Both the position numbers and the translations under genes were made by a program. 64,000 nt of DNA from Spongilla lacustris (Eukaryota > Porifera > Demospongiae > Spongillida > Spongillidae). Below, piece by piece: positions 33,601-40,330 of the stretch; position 1 is the first letter of the stretch; each line of letters begins with the position of its first letter. The notes under the pieces are model-generated. The model did not search any database, was not told the origin of the DNA, and saw only the letters and a program-made list of their open reading frames with translations. The DNA lies in the NCBI GenBank assembly GCA_949361645.1, contig OX442417.1, positions 5,593,700 to 5,657,699 of the forward strand, in the 5' to 3' direction.

Positions 33601-34085
33601 CCACAAAATTCACTGTGTCAAAAATTACAGTATTGTAACAATTTAGCCAGCATTTAGCACATAAAGCTATCTAAAAATTAACTGGCAGCAATCGATTTTC
33701 CTCTCTGCTAGTGCAATTACACAAATGTCGCAAACTTTCCAGACCTCCATGTCTGCGCACCCTAAATCTTAATCTTCTGAGTCTAGCATAACAAGGCAGG
33801 CATTATTTACGTGCACAAGTATGACTGATTTGCTTTCTTTTTACTCCTTATAGTGCTGGCAAAAGAAATTTAGATGTCGTCAAAGTGCAAAAGGAAGAAC
33901 CAAAGTTGACAGAAATGCATATTGTATATGGTAATGAGTACAGTACAATCACAGAAATAAAGGTGGATGGCAACACACAAAATGAAATTGTTCATCCCAC
34001 CAACATAGAAACCAACAAAGTGGTGACTGCTGAGAATACGAACACAGTACTTTTAAAAAATAAAAATAGCTTGTATGAACATTAA
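9467..34085 (+). CDS. Gene B: NIDO-EGF-TM membrane protein, whole span
   Basis: The multi-exon gene reads signal peptide, NIDO (N-terminal half), an EGF array, an unknown domain, an EGF unit, about 9.4 kb of intron filled with retroelements, two EGF units, a juxtamembrane module, a TM helix and a tail. All recognised exons keep compatible phases: 0 at NIDO, 1 through the EGF part, then 0/2/0/2 in the membrane part. Coding blocks are listed separately. Extracellular NIDO plus EGF modules resemble nidogen- and SNED-type matrix proteins, but here the chain ends in a membrane anchor like gene A. The second half of NIDO is not seen and probably lies in or near the assembly gap. It could be two genes whose boundary is hidden by the gap, but the intact phases on either side of it favour one gene. 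Confidence 0.65.
9668..11114. other. Gene B intron, nothing recognised
   Basis: No supported gene. A GC-poor stretch with a 43-codon open frame at 9904 and CGGGAAC repeats near 9850. A decayed retroelement begins at 11115. Confidence 0.5.
11115..14348 (+). pseudogene. Decayed RT/REL-endonuclease retrotransposon
   Basis: A single retroelement ORF can be traced from ATG 11115 to TAG 14346-14348, but it is broken. There are in-frame stops at 11232 (TAG), 12732 (TAA) and 14034 (TGA), a further TGA in the last segment, and frameshifts near 11700, 12097, 12440, 13315, 13790 and 14100. Module order: an N-terminal Cys-rich knuckle (C-C-N-C-N-G then C-x2-C-x-C), a conserved LPGGAVGR block, RT motifs ([15 protein letters not shown] and the catalytic Y-A-D-D near 12872), then a zinc/endonuclease segment with C-K-K-G-G, R-H-N-E-V-R-D and A-D-L-S then F-D-I-R-V. 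The last is the PD-(D/E)xK-type order of REL-encoding non-LTR elements. It lies in a gene B intron in the same sense. Inactive by inspection. Confidence 0.8.
14349..15195. other. Gene B intron, AT-rich, nothing firm
   Basis: It holds TA microsatellites (14538-14552, 14663-14708, 14850-14866). About 40 codons at 14590-14670 (around [10 protein letters not shown]) look protein-like but have no frame continuation, so I do not call them. Confidence 0.4.
15196..15971 (+). pseudogene. REL retroelement 3' fragment with internal deletion
   Basis: Two adjoining frames match the C-terminal third of the intact element at 27498-30890. The first carries [18 protein letters not shown] and R-H-N-L-L-R-D. 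The second starts at V-T-S-P-L-N-P and ends in G-L-R-P-K-stop at 15971. The R-P-A-D catalytic segment between them (about 30 residues) is deleted, so the fragment could not cut DNA. An (ATT)n tract follows at about 16030-16050, like the 3' tail of related copies. Confidence 0.75.
16125..16730 (-). pseudogene. REL retroelement 3' fragment, antisense
   Basis: A minus-strand frame of about 200 codons covers only the endonuclease end: [20 protein letters not shown], then R-P-A-D-V-L-I and A-L-D-I-T-V-A-S-P, finishing at L-P-Q-S-G-stop. RT and N-terminus are missing. Its 5' side ends exactly in (ATT)n at 16729-16757. It sits tail to tail with the fragment at 15196-15971. Confidence 0.75.
16760..17650. 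other. Gene B intron, nothing recognised
   Basis: Non-coding. It contains a CGGGAAC inverted motif near 17285-17315 and a poly-T run at 17556-17574, ahead of the acceptor at 17650. Confidence 0.5.
17651..17926 (+). CDS. Gene B exon: NIDO domain, first half
   Basis: Acceptor CCACAG before 17651, donor AAG/GTTAGT after 17926, phase 0 on both sides. The 92 residues include [24 protein letters not shown] and [14 protein letters not shown], the core pattern of NIDO domains (the nidogen N-terminal extracellular module). The usual continuation after the W-D-x-V-G-Y-Y block is not found downstream before the assembly gap. Confidence 0.75.
18801..19000. other. Assembly gap (200 N)
   Basis: A run of exactly 200 N, so a placeholder length. 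It cuts an EGF exon of gene B: the first base after the gap is inside a coding unit. More EGF units and the second half of NIDO may be missing here. Confidence 0.99.
19001..20993 (+). CDS. Gene B: array of calcium-binding EGF exons
   Basis: A partial unit (19001-19042) is followed by eleven full 123-bp exons: 19093-19215, 19277-19399, 19450-19572, 19623-19745, 19807-19929, 19981-20103, 20158-20280, 20337-20459, 20516-20638, 20693-20815 and 20871-20993. Every exon starts with AT after a CAG-type acceptor and ends in phase 1, so each can be gained or lost without breaking the frame. The consensus is D-V-N-E-C-L-x-N-N-G-N-C then C-x-N-T-V-G-S-Y, six cysteines with the calcium-binding D/N residues. 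Introns are about 50-75 bp. Most donors are GTAAG; three are GTGAG and two GTATG. Two neighbouring pairs share an identical intron (see findings). Confidence 0.88.
21061..21552 (+). CDS. Gene B exon: unrecognised extracellular domain
   Basis: One 492-bp exon, phase 1 in and 1 out, between an EGF unit at 20993 and another at 22692. The 164 residues are rich in Gly, Tyr, Ser and Asn and have eight cysteines, beginning [10 protein letters not shown]. Later motifs are [21 protein letters not shown] and G-G-Y-R-A-G-C then N-W-R-K-V-I-Y. I do not recognise it as a named family. Its position among EGF modules makes it secreted or luminal, and it may be the ligand-binding part. Confidence 0.75.
21553..22505. 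other. Gene B intron with (AT)n tract
   Basis: Non-coding; an AT-only stretch at 22187-22311 with TATATAATTATA palindromes. No exon found. Confidence 0.55.
22506..22644. mobile_element. Small foldback/MITE-like element
   Basis: The left end (AAAAAAGG then TTGTTATACACT and TGTATAACA) is matched in reverse complement at the right end near 22615-22644, giving imperfect inverted repeats of about 30 bp around a short centre. It lies just upstream of the EGF exon at 22692. Target duplication not clear. Confidence 0.45.
22692..22814 (+). CDS. Gene B exon: EGF unit after the unknown domain
   Basis: A 123-bp phase-1 exon with acceptor TTTTACAG and donor GTAAGG. It has [12 protein letters not shown] and all six cysteines. 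A very long intron packed with retroelements follows. Confidence 0.85.
22960..23640 (-). pseudogene. REL retroelement 3' fragment, antisense
   Basis: A minus-strand frame matches the C-terminal third of the intact element ([37 protein letters not shown]). One in-frame TAG replaces the expected Trp of the W-W-L-G-L motif near 23500, and the D-P-L-G-H-H motif reads D-P-L-C-H-H. Both ends run into ATT/ATAA-rich sequence. Dead copy. Confidence 0.72.
23768..24160 (-). pseudogene. REL retroelement 3' fragment, antisense
   Basis: Broken minus-strand frame with P-A-D-I-L-I-P-N near 24120-24145, then [14 protein letters not shown] near 23925-23975 and N-A-R-A-L-L-A-R near 23800. Stops and frameshifts between them. 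An AT-rich tail follows on the low-coordinate side. Confidence 0.6.
24250..24560 (-). pseudogene. REL retroelement 3' fragment, antisense
   Basis: About 100 codons from A-G-V-S-A-G-T-A to the C-terminus, with [16 protein letters not shown] and Y-A-R-A-I-M-L-R. The 5' edge is an AT-rich break (ATAATAACAATTATTG). Closest in sequence to the fragment at 22960-23640. Confidence 0.65.
24640..24895 (-). pseudogene. Two shorter REL retroelement scraps, antisense
   Basis: 24640-24745 reads [14 protein letters not shown], and 24815-24895 reads [15 protein letters not shown], both parts of the extreme C-terminus of the same family. They are separated by AT-rich DNA and lie in the order expected of independent truncated copies rather than one gene. 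Confidence 0.5.
24994..25515 (+). CDS. Cys-rich N-terminal module of a retroelement-like ORF
   Basis: An ORF of 173 codons opening at ATG 24994. Residues 3-38 form a dense cysteine knuckle: C-C-K-C-N-G, C-R-G-C-S-C, C-V-D-C-Y-P-G and K-C-C-N. The same spacing occurs at the start of the decayed RT element at 11115, so this is probably the 5' end of another element of that group with its RT part lost. After residue 60 the sequence is Ser/Pro-rich and then unremarkable. The knuckle may bind nucleic acid (inference). An earlier ATG at 24983 ends after three codons. Confidence 0.5.
   Translation: MPCCKCNGHRARCRGCSCAKSNKGCVDCYPGRRGKCCNTSNRSPAEQASSQPSTCTLSLSCSLVEASAPQPSVASLRPTDVCGWTVGWIIKRYRNLVLATKKNSSRISLYDICFCEPISYSSYDIPRRENAHENTLPQLYVSHNCPSTTFIMSGSAQPVFTSMQLWREKTGCT
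25676..25930 (+). CDS. Zinc-finger-like ORF remnant
   Basis: An 84-codon ORF with R-V-C-G, an intervening basic K-K-K-R-K stretch, Y-N-C-I-Q-F and [10 protein letters not shown]. This order resembles the C-R-V-C-G...H-P-x2-x-C zinc-finger block that I associate with RAG1-like and related transposon proteins of marine invertebrates, but the final cysteines are degraded. There is no continuation into a transposase. Weak call. Confidence 0.28.
   Translation: MEIHAKKVEERSRVCGRFLVEDKAKKKRKTYNCIQFAKDLHSKFLINTSLDMHPPTHHPLCDTTNMGPTVFLLSGRPTQKLTAW
26189..26491. mobile_element. 303-bp MITE with CAGTGG terminal inverted repeats
   Basis: Left end CAGTGGTGTATCCAG, right end (reverse complement) CAGTGGCGTATCCAG, 14 of 15 matching. 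The flanks ATGTAG and ATGTGG could be a 6-bp target duplication with one mismatch. The interior has three tandem copies (about 26238-26385) of a roughly 40-bp unit with TTCAGGTCCGATACGAAA and G-tracts. hAT- or PIF-type ends are possible; no ORF. Confidence 0.6.
27498..30890 (+). CDS. Intact-ORF non-LTR-type retrotransposon polyprotein (zinc finger, RT, REL endonuclease)
   Basis: An uninterrupted ORF of 1130 codons. The ATG at 27498 is the first after an in-frame TAA at 27465. Residues 1-125 are Pro/Gln/Ser-rich. Residues 128-149 hold a C2H2-like finger (C-P-V-E-G-C then H-M-T-L-H), and 171-192 a second C-x2-C/H/C cluster. RT motifs: D-I-R-P-I-V-V-G-E near 477, V-D-L-K-N-A-F-N near 544, V-H-Q-G-D-P-L-G-P near 596, and the catalytic Y-L-D-D near 634 (a Leu where Ala is common). 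The C-terminus has C-P-H-C...[10 protein letters not shown] near 934-952, R-H-N-A-L-R-D, R-P-A-D-F-L-V near 997, F-D-L-T-V-V-S-P near 1014 and a later Lys, matching a PD-(D/E)xK restriction-like endonuclease. This predicts copy-and-paste by target-primed reverse transcription. All catalytic motifs are present, so it may be a young or active copy. It lies in a gene B intron in the same sense. Confidence 0.88.
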   Translation: MSPPTSSTRSRRFPANASSPPCLAAHPATDLQARRDPPESQLQLPQSQLPQPQARRLSSQSEDELRTEFLDESNPQSQLQNPLTTRPQPPFTPAANGLAPLQLSASQPSPYSGSQGQGTSRRQSRKPCPVEGCLELIAPSMGKAHMTLHVQNILPGDVPLEWLQEQDSFVCLSCHHIVANSRVGSHSAKCSGSTTGVGPLQAQVASTTAGSSQGDGDDSNAPLPSFEEVCSLRCTTVHHIPQKARPAFARALSETLRAICQLNTEEVWLKLFMLPKCVLRASHRGGSRHKPFSIEELCRQWSDGQSASLWRYASEHARKVKAGKEQHSKETGRKVQLAVSKAREGLLGKACKVLASSGIAPNTRETWNLLEQKHSKGPVPSHPENVLPPERFKLPPDLDIRSVLYQFPRDSACGPSGLRIQHLIEAAEVHLPISICSSLRAIVNILADGRAPIGVAKFLAGGSLTALMKNEEGSPLDIRPIVVGETLRRLTGKCLCIISRAKASEFFEPFQLGVAYPAGAEKLVHGFRRCISEHWGDREFVACKVDLKNAFNEVSRQALLEECATHFPELFRWVYWCYGQHPTLWHPMGTLGSEQGVHQGDPLGPLLFSLVLQKLVRAIAADKECSNLLFNRWYLDDGTLAGSTDAVKRAIQLIQQIGPPMGLRINATKCELISQGSLEGFPADMKRQHDPNVEILGAPIGDVIFCAKFLAQKRAKAVRLLSQVAEVGSIDPQIALLLLRQCASFCKLVHVARSTPPSLVSEGLALFDGDVRCHFSDCVGIDASDADWQQVQLSLSRGGLCLRRLELHCSAAYLASVIKTSNSDPLDEFSRQAVSIYNSLVPQASSLSDNSLIESGSSQKKLSAGIENHQFDQLCATSTPANRARLLSASSRHASSWLAVIPSRGLNLCMEPEEFQVALKWWLGMDTSPQQRCPHCHDHQLDPLGHHAVTCKGGGDAVIRHNALRDVFAQFCHRARLGGQLEVHVGYGSGRDVSNSRPADFLVPNWTLGKPAAFDLTVVSPLNSNTLIEAGATSGSAAGKAEVRKHNANDPKCRELGWVCIPLAVESYGCWGEEAHSSFSRLAARLALQLQCSKSKATTTIYQRLNLTLVRCNARAMLSRARLLQSVDGG
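31072..31117 (+). repeat. (AATA)n 3' tail of the intact retroelement
   Basis: A tract of AATAATAAAAATAAATAAAA about 180 bp after the stop codon; the likely 3' end of the element, like the (ATT)n ends of the truncated copies. Confidence 0.6.
31395..31529 (+). pseudogene. Decayed EGF exon of gene B
   Basis: It starts G-A-T-G-T-G-A-A-T-G-A-G like its neighbours but follows TTTCTG instead of TTTCAG, so the acceptor AG is lost. The first cysteine is Tyr, a frameshift gives a TAA, and a downstream frame keeps C-S-V-N-C and Y-A-C-S-C up to a donor GCTA/GTAAGT. As every EGF exon is 123 bp in phase 1, skipping it leaves the protein frame intact. Confidence 0.65.
31590..32110 (-). pseudogene. Antisense gene remnant, copy 3
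   Basis: Clearly alignable with 850-1460 and 2860-3290 (shared CAGCATATCATCAA, TGAACTG, CATCTGCA and GTGATG anchors in the same order), but more diverged. Lies between the dead EGF exon and the next live EGF exon of gene B, the position expected if the EGF genes duplicated as a block. Confidence 0.5.
32148..32216 (+). pseudogene. Half EGF exon remnant
   Basis: C-terminal half of an EGF unit, similar to the end of the exon at 3952-4074 (shared TATATGCTGAATATTTATA), with a short insertion and no acceptor or first half. Confidence 0.5.
32269..32567 (+). CDS. Gene B exons: last two EGF units
   Basis: Exons 32269-32391 and 32445-32567, each 123 bp, phase 1, with canonical AG/GT sites. They match the gene A exons 4148-4270 and 4327-4449 one to one ([24 protein letters not shown]). 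Confidence 0.85.
32820..34085 (+). CDS. Gene B exons: juxtamembrane module, TM helix, cytoplasmic tail
   Basis: Exons 32820-32878, 32938-33020, 33076-33211, 33267-33445 and 33854-34085. The first three have exactly the lengths of the gene A equivalents (59, 83, 136 bp). They encode [15 protein letters not shown] and [13 protein letters not shown]. The fourth exon has the helix [21 protein letters not shown] codon split across the last intron (TG/T) makes a Cys, so the Trp read by continuous translation is not real. The tail has Y-G-N-E-Y-S and ends N-S-L-Y-E-H, longer than that of gene A. The Tyr motifs could be endocytic or phosphotyrosine sites (inference). Confidence 0.82.
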
Positions 34086-34566
34086 TTAAATGAATACTTG
34101 TACTTTGTAGATGTAGTGCATCTCTGCCATATTTATCAGCAGACATTGTGTATACATCGGCATGTAAGTGTAATAGTTAGCGACTGCATATTCTGTACAT
34201 TTAAGTCTTGTGGTGCAATGACTTTCATTGAAACCAGCATTTTCCTTTATTTTTTTATTGCCTTTAGTCCTAGTGCCTAGTTGTTTAACTCTCGTCCACC
34301 GCCCATATGCATTCAAGCATGAGAAAATTTGCAATGATTCAGAAACAATTTTCTTTTATGGCACAGACATAAAAATAAAAAAATGCGGTTTGCTTCTGTA
34401 ACAAATGGCTTGCGCAACCCTTAACTGTTCTCGTCAAAGTATCCATTTAAGTTGCTTCATTTTCATGTTCAAGAACTCATCTCGACTGCATGGTCCTGGA
34501 TGATGACAGAGTGATGCCTTGACTTTGACTCTGTGGGTGGCGCAGTAATTATGAGGAATACAAACT
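34086..34566. other. 3' flank of gene B, nothing recognised
   Basis: AT-rich 3' UTR or intergenic DNA, no coding signal. Confidence 0.5.
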
Positions 34567-34654
34567 TAGTCTCGTCCCCAGCCTGATATGCATTCACAAT
34601 AGCGGTGATGTAATCCATTCGCTACTGCCGTATTTCGGTCTGGGTACGAGACTA
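34567..34654. mobile_element. 88-bp MITE with perfect 9-bp target duplication
   Basis: Ends TAGTCTCGTCCCCAG and CTGGGTACGAGACTA are inverted repeats (14 of 15). The flanks 34558-34566 and 34655-34663 are both ATACAAACT. A 9-bp duplication is typical of Mutator-type transposition. No ORF. Confidence 0.8.
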
Positions 34655-34663
34655 ATACAAACT

Positions 34664-35825
34664 ATAGCCATTGATGACACAAATTTGTCAGTTTTCATGA
34701 TGCCATTTCTGTTTCGCTACCTAGGCCGTCAACTATGCAATCTGTATATTGAATTCAAAACACATTCTAACCAGTTCAACTGAGAGTTTGGTAGAGGTAA
34801 TATTACAACATGCATACTTACAAGAAAGACGTAGGTTTTATGATCTTGAGAAAGAAGAGCCAGCACAAAACAAATATCATCTCCAAAATAAGGACCGTTT
34901 GTGCTCGTTTAGCCATGGATACAATAAGCATGGTACCACCTTCAGTATCGATGAAGCTATCAATATGTTAGGTCATCGATCTATGACATCACACCTATGT
35001 TCCTGTTCAGTTTCTTATGTGTCTTAATTAGTACTGTTTCACCACCACTTTATTTTGACTTGTAAGTCTTCCCTCTATTTGTCACATAGCCAAATATGTA
35101 ACAGCTAAATTGAGCAAAGTTCACACAATAAAACAATATAATTTATACAGCCTACATAAAAATTCTCATACATGTAAATGCTAGCGTATTTGCAAAAACA
35201 TTCTGTGCACTAATGCAGCCTGCTCCACAGACTTTACTAGCTATGTGCAGCTTCCACCATTCAACTGTGATTACATATCATCAGGATTCTTGCCCCTATT
35301 CTATTTCAGGCACATCAATTCCCTAGGAGACAAATAATGCAAATAATACTAGTCACCAATAAAAACTCTACATTTGTCATGTTCTTAGGGAAACAGGATT
35401 TCGAAAAATACAATATAGGTATGGCAAATCATGCTAATCTCATAACTACAATGGCAAACTAACCGAAAAGCCAAAAATGCACCTCCTAGGATAGCAATAA
35501 CAAGAATCACCATGTGAATCAGTTCTACATGTGCGCGCATGCAGGGTAAAATATTCAGTTTGAAGTGAGTGGGACGCAAAAACATTGCATATTGACGTTT
35601 CCAAGCTTCAATTTGAAATTTCAAGGCATAATACAAAATCTTTCATTCAAATAATACTGAAATTTCAAACAATCTAAATTCCAAAGGAAACTTACACAAA
35701 ATTGCAAAGCAATAATCAGGCACTCATTCAAAGCAGCTGTTTCAATATCTTGAAATTGCAAAGCACCCTTTTCAAAAGTTCAAGTAATCTTGTCTCTAAT
35801 AGTATTCAAAATGGGTACGTTGAAG
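34664..35825. other. Intergenic, nothing recognised
   Basis: No supported gene; one open frame of 92 codons at 34749-35027 lacks homology and splice context. Confidence 0.45.
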
Positions 35826-35925
35826 TATTAAATCATTTGTAATGGGTGCTTTGAAAATTCGAAGTGGGTACTTTGAAATTTCAAGATCATTTGAAATGGG
35901 TGCTTTGAAATCAAATATCAAATAT

Positions 35926-36953
35926 CTTCCTTACATCTTGTTGTGGTCTTCCCACCACTTGGCATGCCTTATCATCCTAATGGCCTGGGCACCCTTCCCT
36001 CCTCCCTCTTCCTTACATCTTGATGTTGTCTTCCCACCACTTGGTATGCCTTATCATCCTATTGGCCTGGGCACCCTTCCCTCCTCCCTCTTCCTTACAT
36101 CTAGATGTGGTCTTTTCACCACTTGGTATGCCTTATCATTCTAATGGCCTGGGCACCCCACTCTCCTACCCTTCCTTACAATCTTCCCACCACTTGGTAT
36201 GCCTTATCATCCTAAGGGCCTGGGCACCCCTCCCTCCTCCCCCTTCCTTATATCTTGATATGGGATGTGTTATCCTCCCACCACTTGGCATGCCTTATCA
36301 TCCTAAGGGCATGGGCACCCCTCCCTCCTCCCCCTTCCTTACATCTTGATATGGGATGTGTTATCCTCCCACCAATAGGCATGCCTTATCATCCTAAGGG
36401 CATGGGCACCCCTCCCTCCTCCCCTTCCTTACATCTTGATATGGGATGTGTTATCCTCCCACCACTTGGCATGCCTTATCATCCTAAGGGCCTGGGCACC
36501 CCTCCCTCCCCCCCCCCTTCCTTACATCTTGATATGGGATGTGTTATCCTCCCACCACTTGGCATGCCTTATCATCCTAAGGGCCTGGGCACCCCTCCCT
36601 CCCCCCCCCCCCCTTCCTTACATCTTGATATGGGATGTGTTATCCTCCCACCACTTGGCATGCCTTAAGGGCCTGGGCACCCCTCCCTCCTCCCCCTTCC
36701 TTACATCTTGATATGGGATGTGTTATCCTCCCACGACTTGGCATGCCTTAAGGGCCTGGGCACCCCTCCCTCCTCCCCCTTCCTTACATCTTGATATGGG
36801 ATGTGTTATCCTCCCACCACTTGGCATGCCTTATCGTCCTAATGGCCTGGGCACCCCTCCCTCCTCCCCCTTCCTTACATCTTGATGTGGGATGTGTTAT
36901 CCTCCCACCACTTGGCATGCCTTATTATCCTAAGGGCATGGGCAAAAGGTTTC
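35926..36953. repeat. Minisatellite, unit about 91 bp
   Basis: About 11-12 tandem units built on ACATCTTGATATGGGATGTG, CCACCACTTGGCATGCCTTA and GGGCCTGGGCACCCCTCCCT. Unit lengths vary through C-run slippage and loss of TCATCCTA. Open frames across it are by-products of the repeat. Confidence 0.9.
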
Positions 36954-37749
36954 ATCAGTTCTGCAGTACAAGGAAATAGAGGACATCGGGTGAGTAAGGA
37001 ACATAGCACAGACATGGACATGAAAGGAACCAACAATGCAATCAATGCCTTTCTCACTAATGATAACTTGGACCACAGCTGTAAACATCACAATGTTAAA
37101 AGTGGTTACCATAGCAAAAAGCCATACATCACCAGGTAGATTGCAACTATACCTGTACACATGAAAGGTACACCACTCTATTTGCACATGTAAATATATG
37201 GTACAGACATCACTATGTACATCTATGGCACTCTACAAACCAATACATGTACAGCGTTCAGATCTATACATTCTGCTACTCATGTATGCTAGTTACTTAA
37301 CATGCCATACATGTACATGTACTTGGCATTGTCGAGCCATAAATACGTAATGCGCTTGCGTGATTTTATGAGTGCCATGTGAGAAACATTGCAAGCAATC
37401 ATGCATGCACGTTGTCGAATGAACTCACACGCAAGTGTACACTTGAGGGTGTACATGTGCATACAGCAGTTACACTAACCAGCGGTAACTGATAGTATGA
37501 ATCTCACATATGCTTTACTGCAGTTCTGAACTGCCACTGTTTTCTGTATTAGCACTGCAAAAATATTTTGTATACGGGTTACATTAAATTACATGTATTT
37601 ACTATTGGTGTTCAAGGTATTACGATTGTTTGCGTATGTGTAAACTTGTGGGTGAGCGGTACACGTTGTACATGTACACGCGAACACATATTGCATTCAT
37701 ACATCATATGTTTGCGTGCATGTTGAAATACAATTGTATGAAATGCTTC
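36954..37749. other. Spacer between minisatellites, nothing firm
   Basis: A 60-codon hydrophobic minus-strand frame near 36990-37150 could be an exon, but no neighbours were found. TACATGTACATGTA clusters at 37310-37320. Confidence 0.4.
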
Positions 37750-39885
37750 ACATGCCCACACCTCCTCACATGTCCACATCTTCCCCCTACACATGCCCTC
37801 ATCTTCCCTCACACATGCCCACATCTTCCCCCACACATGCCCACATCTTCCCCACACATGCCCACATCTTCCCCACACACATGCCCGCATCTTCCCCCCA
37901 CACATGCCCACATCTTCCCCCACACATGCCCACATCTTCCCCCACACATGTCCACATCTTCCCCCACATATGCCCACATCTTCCCCCCACACATGCCCAC
38001 ACATGCCAAAATCTTCCCCCACACATGCCCACATCTTCCCCCACACATGCCCACATCTTCCCCCACACATGCCCACACCTTCCCCCACACATGTCCACAT
38101 CCTCCCCCACACATGCCCACACCTTCCCCCACACATGCCCACATCTTCCCCCACACATGCCCACATCTCCCCCCACACATGCCCACATCTTCCCCCACAC
38201 ATGCCCACATCTTCCCCCCACACATGCAAACTCTTCCCCCACACATGCCCACACCTTCCCATACATGCCCACATCTTCCCCCACACATGCCCACATCTTC
38301 CCCCACACATGCACACATTTTCCCCCACACATGCCCACATCTTCCCCCCACACATGTCCACATCTTCCACCACACATGCCCACATCTTCCCCCACACATG
38401 CCCACATCTTCCCCCACACATGTCCACATCTTCCCCCACACATGTCCACATCCTCCCCCACACATGCCCACACCTTCCCCCACACATGTCCACATCCTCC
38501 CCCACACATGCCCACACCTTCCCCCACACATGCCCACATCTTCCCCCACACATGCCCACATCTCCCCCCACACATGCCCACATCTTCCCCCACACATGCC
38601 CACATCTTCCCCCCACACATGCACACTCTTCCCCCACACATGCCCACACCTTCCCACACATGCCCACACCTTCCCCCACACATGCCCACATCTTCCCCCA
38701 CACATGCCCACATCTCCCCCCACACATGCCCACATCTTCCCCCCACACATGCACACTCTTCCCCCACACATGCCCACACCTTCCCACACATGCCCACATC
38801 TTCCACCACACATGCCCACATCTTCCCCCACACATGCCCACATCTTCCCCCACACATGCCCACATCTTCCCCCCACACATGCCCACATCTTCCCCCCACA
38901 CATGCCCACACCTTCCCCCACACATGCCCACATCTTCCCCCCACACATGCCCACATCTTCCCCCACACATGCCCACATCTCCCCACACACATGCCCACAT
39001 CTTCCCCCACACATGCCCACATCTTCCCCCACACATGCCCACATCTTCCCCCACACGTGCCCTCATCTTCCCCCACACATGCCCGCATCTCCCCCCACAC
39101 ATGCCCACATCTTCCCCCACATATGCTCTTCCCCCACACATGCCCACACCTTCCCCCACACATGCCCACATCTTCCCCCACACATGCCCACATCTTCCCC
39201 CACACATGCCCACATCTTCCCCCCACACATGCACACATCTTCCCCCACACATGCCCTCATCTTCCCCCACATATGCACACATCTTCCCCCACACATGCAC
39301 ACATCTTCCCACACACATGCCCACACATGCCCACATCTTCCCCCACACATGCCCACATCTTCCCCCACACATGCCCACACCTTCCCCCACACATGCCCTC
39401 ATCTTCCCCCACACATGCCCACATCTTCCCCCACACATGCCCACATCTTCCCCCCACACATGCCCACACCTTCCCCCACACATGCCCACATCTTCCCCCC
39501 ACACATGCCCACATCTTTTCCCACACATGCTCTTCCCCCCACACATGCCCACATCTTCCCCCACACATGCCCACATCTTCCCCCACACATGCACACACCT
39601 TCCCCCACACATGCCCACATCTTCCCCCACACATGCCCACATCCTCCCCCACACATGCCCACATCTTCCCCCACACATGCACACATCTTCCCCCACACAT
39701 GCACACATTTTCCCCCCACACATGCCCACATCTTCCCCCACACATGCCCACACCATCCCCCACACATGCCCACATCTTCCCCCACACATGCACACATCTT
39801 CCCCCCACACATGCACACATTTTCCCCCCACACATGCCCACATCTTCCCTCCACACATGCCCACACCTTCCCCCACACATGCCCA
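37750..39885. repeat. 22-bp C-rich minisatellite, left part
   Basis: About 95 copies of a 21-23 bp unit, CCACATCTTCCCCCACACATG with variants (ACACCTTCC, ACACTCTTCC). The unit lacks stop codons in most frames on both strands, which is why frames over 700 codons exist both ways; I do not regard them as genes. Interrupted at 39885/39886 by the transposon. Confidence 0.95.
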
Positions 39886-39913
39886 CTCAACGTAATTAAG
39901 GCCTGGGTTCAAT
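39886..39913. repeat. Left terminal inverted repeat
   Basis: Begins CTCAACGTAATTAAGGCC; paired with 45593-45620. Confidence 0.85.
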
Positions 39914-40330
39914 ATTTGGGCGCGCGCACGCCAACGTAACAATGGAAACATGACGTCATTACGTAAAACGTTTTGAAAAATGAATGTTCAATGGCCACGT
40001 ACAGCTAGCTAGTCACTACGTACTAGCTACCTACTGTCTAGACGCTGGTATTGCAAATCGTCATGTCGGGATCAAGTTTTCGTGAGTTATAACCTTGCCG
40101 TAACCGTCATTAATTCGAGTTGTCACACGCTTGTACAACGTAACTAATGCTAGTCTACGGAGGCCTACTTTGGCGTTATGTTTTCATTGTAGGCTTTTTT
40201 GTTTGATATACGAGTGTCTGCCATAGGCTATTACATTTAGTTAGTCGTGAACACAAACGATGACGCGTCTTTGGTGTGCAGTAAATAGGATGTTTCTGTT
40301 AATTAGCACAAATGTACATGTATACTCGAA

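Noticed and set aside
34749..35027. 92-codon + strand frame
   Set aside because: Looks protein-like around the first 40 residues but has no homology I recognise and no splice partners.
36930..37187. Hydrophobic minus-strand frame
   Set aside because: One TM-like segment with AG/GT candidates but no linked exons; could be chance.
37612..39951. Open frames of 480-779 codons on both strands
   Set aside because: They are produced by a 22-bp minisatellite without stop codons; composition is pure repeat and all frames are equally open.
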